Part shown: positions 59,600-64,000 of the stretch, piece by piece
How the letters are laid out: each line of letters opens with the position of its first letter
How positions within the stretch are numbered: the stretch's first letter is position 1
Origin: an uncultured Dehalococcoidia bacterium
GTDB taxonomy: Bacteria > Chloroflexota > Dehalococcoidia > Lucifugimonadales > CATQGZ01
Length of the DNA: 64,000 bases
NCBI GenBank assembly: GCA_958295685.1
Contig: OY282365.1
Coordinates: 868,001-932,000 of the forward strand
Direction: 5' to 3'
The notes under the pieces: model-generated
Seen by the model: the letters and a program-made list of their open reading frames with translations, nothing else
Database searches by the model: none
Told to the model about the DNA's origin: nothing
Made by a program: the position numbers and the translations under genes

Positions 59600-60538
59600 A
59601 TTCAGGCCTACATCTTAAGAAGGTTGCTCCAGACGGCTTACGTCGTCGCGGCTCTTTCCGTCTTCGTGTTCGTCATGTTGAAGCTCGCGCCTGGCGATCC
59701 GGCGGTGATCCGGCTGGGCAAAGAGGTCACTAGGGAGCAGATCGAGGGAGAGCGAAGAGAGCTGGGACTGGACAGACCGATCTACGTCCAGTACGCCATC
59801 TGGGTCGGAAACCTGGTCCGTGGCGACCTCGGCGTCGCCTTTACCAACAATCAGCCCGTCGCCCCGCTGATTGTGGAGAAGTTCAAGCGCACGGTGCCCC
59901 TGGCCTTCGCCGCCCTGATCGTTGCCCTAGTCGTCGCCATACCTCTGGGCATTATCGCGGGGATCAGGCCCTATTCCTGGCTCGACAACGTCGTGACGGC
60001 GGTGTCGCTCTTCGGCGTCTCGGCGCCGAACTTCTGGGTCGGCCTGATGCTGATACTCTTCTTTGCAGTCAGACTCGGATGGCTGCCCACGTCAGGCTAC
60101 GGCCCCCCTGGGGAGGGGTTCGAGTTCAAGTATCTGATCCTGCCGGCCGTCTCTCTGGGCACCAGCATGATGGGCAGCCTCACCAGATACATGCGTTCGG
60201 GAATGCTGGACGTCATGACCTCCGACTACATCCGCACGGCGCACGCCAAGGGGCTGCGCTATAGAAGCGTGGTGCTGCGGCACGGGCTCAAGAACGCCCT
60301 GTTGTCCGTAGTTACCATAATCACGCTGGACATCGCCGGGCTTCTTGGCGGCGCCATCGTAACCGAGAACGTATTCAGATACCCCGGCATGGGCCAGATG
60401 CTGGTCGCCGCCGTCCAGGCCAGGGACTACCACATCGTTCAGGCGGTGGTGATGCTTGCGGCGGTTGTCTACGTGCTGCTCAACCTGCTGGCCGACATCG
60501 TCTATGCTTACCTGGACCCCCGGATACGCTACGATTGA
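59600..60538 (+). CDS. Peptide-type ABC transporter permease (DppB-like)
   Basis: A 312-residue membrane protein with six helices. Its first helix reads LLQTAYVVAALSVFVFVMLK. The GDPAVIRLG segment, the periplasmic LGLDRPIYVQYAIWVGNLVR and the EAA-type loop DYIRTAHAKGLRYRSVVLRHG are diagnostic. The family usually begins MxxYIxRRLLQT. Here that reads IQAYILRRLLQT from an ATT codon, seven bases after TGAGGAGA; TTG at 59624 would remove eight conserved residues. The stop overlaps the next gene's TTG. Confidence 0.9.
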   Translation: MQAYILRRLLQTAYVVAALSVFVFVMLKLAPGDPAVIRLGKEVTREQIEGERRELGLDRPIYVQYAIWVGNLVRGDLGVAFTNNQPVAPLIVEKFKRTVPLAFAALIVALVVAIPLGIIAGIRPYSWLDNVVTAVSLFGVSAPNFWVGLMLILFFAVRLGWLPTSGYGPPGEGFEFKYLILPAVSLGTSMMGSLTRYMRSGMLDVMTSDYIRTAHAKGLRYRSVVLRHGLKNALLSVVTIITLDIAGLLGGAIVTENVFRYPGMGQMLVAAVQARDYHIVQAVVMLAAVVYVLLNLLADIVYAYLDPRIRYD

Positions 60539-61440
60539 CTACTTCTAATCAGGCTGCCAAGACGCCGCCGGCCGGCGGAATAACGGGGCGGAAGCGCACC
60601 CTGCTGCTGGTGCTGGTCGCCGGGGGCTTCGTGCGGAACCGAGCCGCGGTGATAGGCGCCTCCATCCTGGTCTTCTTTACAATTGTGGCTGTCCTTGCGC
60701 CCTGGATAGCTCCCTATGAGCCGGACATCAGCGACTTCGAGGCTCCGCTGGAGAGTCCTTCCTGGGAGCACCTCATGGGCACCGACGACCTCGGACGCGA
60801 CATCCTCAGCCGCGTAATGCATGGCGCCAGAGTCTCGCTGATGGTCGCCGTGTTGGCGATTGCGATAGCGTCCACGGTCGGTGTGATGGCCGGGCTGGCG
60901 GCGGGGTACTTCGGGAAGTGGATAGACACGGTCATCATGCGTCTGGCCGATGCCCTGATGGCCATGCCTGGCCTCGTCCTGGTGGTCTTCATGGTGGGTG
61001 TCCTCGGGCCGTCGCTCAGGAACGCGATGCTGGCAATATCGATTCTCTACCTCGCCCCGTTCGCCCGCATCGTCCGAGTGAACACGCTCTCCATACGCGA
61101 GCAGGAGTACGTCCAGGCGGCGCGCGCGATTGGCGCGGGGAACCTGCGCATCATGCTCACGGCAGTGTTTCCCAACACACTCTCCCCTATAATAGTGATG
61201 ATGTCGCTTTCGGCCGGCATTGCGATTCTGATCGAATCGGGCCTGAGCTTTCTGGGACTTGGGATTCAGCCTCCTCAGCCGTCCTGGGGGGGTATGCTCG
61301 CACAGGGCAGGGAGTTCATCACCCTGTCCTGGTGGATGACCACCTTCCCGGGGCTGGTCATCTTTCTCACGGTGCTGTCGCTGAACTTCATCGGCGACGG
61401 GCTGAGGGAGTCGCTGGACCCGAGGCAGCGCCGCCGCTGA
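60535..61440 (+). CDS. Peptide-type ABC transporter permease (DppC-like)
   Basis: A 301-residue permease. The N-terminal helix (AVIGASILVFFTIVAVLAPW) is followed by the conserved HLMGTDDLGRDILSRVMHGA, and the EAA loop is QEYVQAARAIGAGNLRIMLT. It pairs with the DppB-like protein. The TTG start overlaps the upstream stop. No ATPase genes follow, so the importer must use ATPases encoded elsewhere. Confidence 0.93.
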   Translation: MTTSNQAAKTPPAGGITGRKRTLLLVLVAGGFVRNRAAVIGASILVFFTIVAVLAPWIAPYEPDISDFEAPLESPSWEHLMGTDDLGRDILSRVMHGARVSLMVAVLAIAIASTVGVMAGLAAGYFGKWIDTVIMRLADALMAMPGLVLVVFMVGVLGPSLRNAMLAISILYLAPFARIVRVNTLSIREQEYVQAARAIGAGNLRIMLTAVFPNTLSPIIVMMSLSAGIAILIESGLSFLGLGIQPPQPSWGGMLAQGREFITLSWWMTTFPGLVIFLTVLSLNFIGDGLRESLDPRQRRR

Positions 61441-61496
61441 TCAGGAGGCCGGCGCCACGCTCTTGACGTTGACCTCCATCAGCCTGTCCCAGGGCC

Positions 61497-62762
61497 CTAC
61501 ACGTAGTTTCCGCGGTCGACTCTCCGACCACCCTGGAAGACGTCGACGAGCTTCTTGAGGTCGTCGATGTTCCTGGACGGGTCCCCGTCCACGACCAGCA
61601 CGTCGGCCTGCTTGCCGGGCTCGAGGGCTCCCACCCTGTCCTCGGCCCAGCATGACCTGGCGGAGTCGCTGGTCGCGGAGACGATCGCCTCCATTGGGGA
61701 CATTCCGAGCCTGACGTGGATCTCGATCTCGTCCTGGAATCCGCCCATCTCGTAGTGGGCCCACGCGGCGTCTGACCCGCAGACGAGCGTGACGCCGCCG
61801 TCCCTCAACGCCGCGCCGTGGGCGAGGGATTGTTCGCGCCCGATCTCTATTCTGTCGATCTCGGCCTGCTCGTCTTCCGTTATGCCCTCGGACTCCTTCT
61901 TGGCTTGCAGGTCCCAGAGGCGCTGGCGGCCCTGGTGGAGCGTCAGGTTGACGAACACGCCCTGCCGAGCGAGCCTCTCGGTCACGTCGGGCCGGTCCTC
62001 GATCGCTCCGTCCGTGTCTCTGTAGTACCCGTGGATGATCGTGTCTACCCCGGCGTCCAGGGCGTTGACGATGGCCTGAGTGGAGACGCAGTGCGCTGCG
62101 GCGTGCTTGCCGAACTTGTGGGCCTCGTCGCAGATCGCCGTCATCTCTTCCACGCTAAACGAGGGGCGGAACGGGAACGAGGTGAGGGTGCTGCCGCCGG
62201 TCGCGGTGATCTTGATGAAGTCGGCGCCTTCCTTAATGAGCTGGCGCACCGCCGCGCGGCACTCGACTTCGCCCGTGGCCTCTATTCCGAAGTAGCTGAG
62301 ATGGCCGCCTATGATGGCTATGGGCCGCCCGCTCAGGAGCAGAGCGGGGGACGGGGTGATGCCCATCTCTACGGCCTGGCGCAGCATGAAGGTGGTTCGA
62401 TTCTTGGCGCCGCAGTCGCGCACGGTGGTGACGCCGGAGTAGAGGTGCGTCCGCGCGTTCTTTGCGGCCTGCAGCGTCAGGACTTCGTCCGGCAGCAGAG
62501 TGAGGTCGTCGCCGGCGCGCCCGTCGCCTATGCCGATCAGGTGGACGTGGGAGTCTACGAGTCCTGGGAGCGCCGTCTTGTCCTCGTAGACGATCTCCTC
62601 CACGCTCGCTCCTTCGGGGGGCACGACCTCTTCCTCCGGCCCGACGGCTCTGACGGCGTCTCCCCGGGTGAGGATGGCGCCGCGCTCGATCGGCGGCCCT
62701 CCGAGGCCGTCGATTACGCGCGCCGCCTTGATGAGCCTGAACTCGGGGCCTCGGTCGGGCAT
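61497..62762 (-). CDS. Amidohydrolase family protein (imidazolonepropionase/prolidase-like)
   Basis: A 421-residue metal-dependent hydrolase. The HxH motif is in LPGLVDSHVHLIG, preceded by a family beta-sandwich (RVIDGLGGPPIERGAILTRG). The bridging lysine is probably in GADFIKITATGG. The later His ligands are in KHAAAHCVSTQA and DTIIHGYY, and the Asp in VCGSDAAWA. It probably hydrolyses a cyclic amide, dipeptide or ester; the substrate cannot be read from the sequence. GAAGGAGAG precedes the ATG. It is on the same strand as the next two genes, suggesting a catabolic operon. Confidence 0.9.
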   Translation of the reverse strand: MPDRGPEFRLIKAARVIDGLGGPPIERGAILTRGDAVRAVGPEEEVVPPEGASVEEIVYEDKTALPGLVDSHVHLIGIGDGRAGDDLTLLPDEVLTLQAAKNARTHLYSGVTTVRDCGAKNRTTFMLRQAVEMGITPSPALLLSGRPIAIIGGHLSYFGIEATGEVECRAAVRQLIKEGADFIKITATGGSTLTSFPFRPSFSVEEMTAICDEAHKFGKHAAAHCVSTQAIVNALDAGVDTIIHGYYRDTDGAIEDRPDVTERLARQGVFVNLTLHQGRQRLWDLQAKKESEGITEDEQAEIDRIEIGREQSLAHGAALRDGGVTLVCGSDAAWAHYEMGGFQDEIEIHVRLGMSPMEAIVSATSDSARSCWAEDRVGALEPGKQADVLVVDGDPSRNIDDLKKLVDVFQGGRRVDRGNYV

Positions 62763-62808
62763 GGTGCTCTCCTTCGGGGTGTGGTGGTACGCTTGTGACG
62801 CGGCGCGC

Positions 62809-63543
62809 TTACCAGGCGATCCCGGATTTCCGGCCGTGGGCCTCGAGGATGTCTTCCAGCGCGCCCTTGGCGAGTCCCAGCACGTTGACGCTCTCGGTGT
62901 AGTCTCCCCACCAGCGCTTGCCCGCCGCCTCGATCTTGGCCGTCGCCTTTTCGTATGCCTCCGCGACCCTGGGGTCGTCGTGGCCGCCGGGTATGCCCAG
63001 CGACTGGGCCATGTCTTCCGGACCGCCGCCGAAGTAGTCGATCCCGTCCACCTCCAGTATCTCGTCGAGGGCGTTCACCGTCTCTATGTTCTCGATCTGA
63101 GGGACGACGACGACGTTCGCGTTGACTTGGTCGAACAACTCGGCCCTGTCCTGGCCGTCCTGGTGTAGGACCATGGAGTAGCTGGTCGAGCTCCTGAGTC
63201 CGATGGGCTGGAAGTAGGTGTACTTGACCAGGTCCTCGGCCTCCTGCTTGGTCAGCAGATTGGGCACCGTTATCTGGCGTATGCCGCGGTCGAGGTAGGA
63301 CAGTATGGTGCTCTCGCGTCCGTCGGGGATGCGCATGGTCGGCGTGATGTCGAAGCCGTCGGCGATCCGGCACATGGTGCCGATCTGCCCGGGGGTCACC
63401 GGGGAGTGCTGGGCGTCGAAGTTTACGAAGTCGAGGCCCATCCTTCCGGCCAGTTCGACCAGCTCCTCCGAGGGCTCGCTCATCGATATCCCCAGGGCCT
63501 TCTCTCCCTTTTCTATCCGCTCCAGAATCTTGTTCCTGAACAT
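62809..63543 (-). CDS. HpcH/HpaI-type aldolase family protein
   Basis: A 244-residue TIM-barrel protein. The motifs are MGLDFVNFDAQHSPV (the catalytic-type Asp/His), PTMRIPDG, VVVVPQIENIETVNALDEI (metal-binding Glu) and DYFGGGPEDMAQSLGIPG (metal-binding Asp). These match class II 2-oxo-acid aldolases such as HpaI. Substrate unknown. GGGAGGC precedes the ATG. It is transcribed from right to left after the D-aminoacylase gene. Confidence 0.9.
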   Translation of the reverse strand: MFRNKILERIEKGEKALGISMSEPSEELVELAGRMGLDFVNFDAQHSPVTPGQIGTMCRIADGFDITPTMRIPDGRESTILSYLDRGIRQITVPNLLTKQEAEDLVKYTYFQPIGLRSSTSYSMVLHQDGQDRAELFDQVNANVVVVPQIENIETVNALDEILEVDGIDYFGGGPEDMAQSLGIPGGHDDPRVAEAYEKATAKIEAAGKRWWGDYTESVNVLGLAKGALEDILEAHGRKSGIAW

Positions 63544-63610
63544 GGTGGCCTCCCTTGATTGTGAAATCGCCTCCCCTAACCGGGGATTCGCATGAGCCAG
63601 TCTACATTAG

Positions 63611-64000
63611 TTAGGCCCCGCGGCGTAGTACCCTTCCCGGCCTTGCGCCCGTGTGCCGGCCCTGGTCAATGACGGCTGTGCCCGCAACCAGTACGAACGG
63701 CATCCCGTCCGGGTAACGCTGCGGGTCGTCATACGTGGCGTTGTCGATAACCGTCTTGGGATCGAACACGACCAGGTCGGCCGCCAGTCCATCCTCGATC
63801 TGGCCGCGGTCGCTGAGTCCAAGACGCCGGGCGGGGAATCCGGTCATCTTGTGGACTGCGTTCTCCAGAGACAGAACGGCGGGCTGCTCCCTGACGTAGC
63901 GTCCCAGCACCCTGGGATAGGTCCCGTAGAACCTCGGGTGGGGCCTTCCGGTACCGTAGAAGCCGTGCGGAGAGATCGCCCGCCCGTCGGACCCGATCAT
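63611..64000 (-). CDS. N-acyl-D-amino-acid deacylase, C-terminal part (gene continues past window)
   Basis: Only the last 129 residues are in the window; the 5' part is cut by the right edge. The visible motifs are IGSDGRAISPHG (metal-ligand Asp), HPRFYGTYPRVLGRYVRE, VHKMTGFPARRLGLSDRGQI and ADLVVFDPKTVIDNATYDDP, diagnostic of D-aminoacylases. It would release D-amino acids from N-acyl derivatives. It probably belongs with the downstream aldolase and amidohydrolase genes. Confidence 0.93.
   Translation of the reverse strand: MIGSDGRAISPHGFYGTGRPHPRFYGTYPRVLGRYVREQPAVLSLENAVHKMTGFPARRLGLSDRGQIEDGLAADLVVFDPKTVIDNATYDDPQRYPDGMPFVLVAGTAVIDQGRHTGARPGRVLRRGA

Noticed and set aside
61441..61496. 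C-terminal extension or separate gene after the amidohydrolase
   Set aside because: A minus-strand frame gives EVNVKSVAPAS before a stop, but it is not in frame with the amidohydrolase and is too short to support.
1..64000. tRNA or rRNA genes, or a prophage
   Set aside because: No cloverleaf-like sequence, rRNA segment, or phage structural, integrase or lysis genes were recognised by eye; a tRNAscan or Infernal run would be decisive.

Overview
The window looks like a GC-rich (mostly above 60%) chromosome segment from an uncultured bacterium. It most resembles Chloroflexota of the Dehalococcoidia/SAR202 type. This is an inference from style: Thr-Pro-rich lipoproteins, a dipeptide-binding lipoprotein with repeated valine/glutamate heptads after its lipobox, DUF3179, DUF2851 and GYD proteins, and a cluster of amidohydrolase, D-aminoacylase and HpcH-type aldolase genes. 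No rRNA or tRNA gene was seen, so the taxonomy is unproven.

Positions 1-31 kb are accessory DNA. A BREX operon (brxC cut by the window edge, pglX, pglZ, brxL) is followed by a truncated NYN gene, a type IIG restriction-modification enzyme, an ATPase plus PD-(D/E)XK nuclease pair, an unrecognised two-gene operon, an insertion sequence with doubled ends, and a large phospholipase-D/SNF2 helicase containing a 21-bp minisatellite. After that come a hairpin/G-quadruplex repeat array and fragments of surface and metalloprotease genes.

Positions 27.5-42.2 kb hold a minus-strand type I restriction-modification locus (XRE regulator, hsdM, hsdS, hsdR) loaded with other modules: TIR-like/membrane/TIR-like, VapBC, a KAP P-loop NTPase, an ATPase plus DUF4276 pair, and DarTG. 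Decayed pieces of hsdS lie at module boundaries, which suggests that hsdS was the recombination point through which cargo entered.

Positions 42.7-57 kb are mostly housekeeping: rplI, dnaB, a DnaD-like gene and a doubled DnaC-like loader; relA/spoT; rpsT; rpsP-khpA-rimM; transaldolase; and several conserved proteins. Positions 57.6-64 kb hold a peptide-type ABC importer and three catabolic genes, the last cut by the right edge.

The most unusual signal is a dispersed leader element. It has a sigma-70 promoter, a short ORF, 7-8 tandem heptamers at 10-11 nt spacing, a conserved core (CCCTCCCAGCTACGAAATG or a close variant) and an inverted heptamer. It lies upstream of the helicase, hsdR and relA, and a headless copy lies at 51.3 kb. 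The two middle bases of the heptamer differ between copies (TGTCGCA, TGTCACA, TGTCCCA), and the inverted partner changes to match (TGCGACA, TGTGACA, TGGGACA). That is compensatory variation, expected of a paired structure or a matched binding site.
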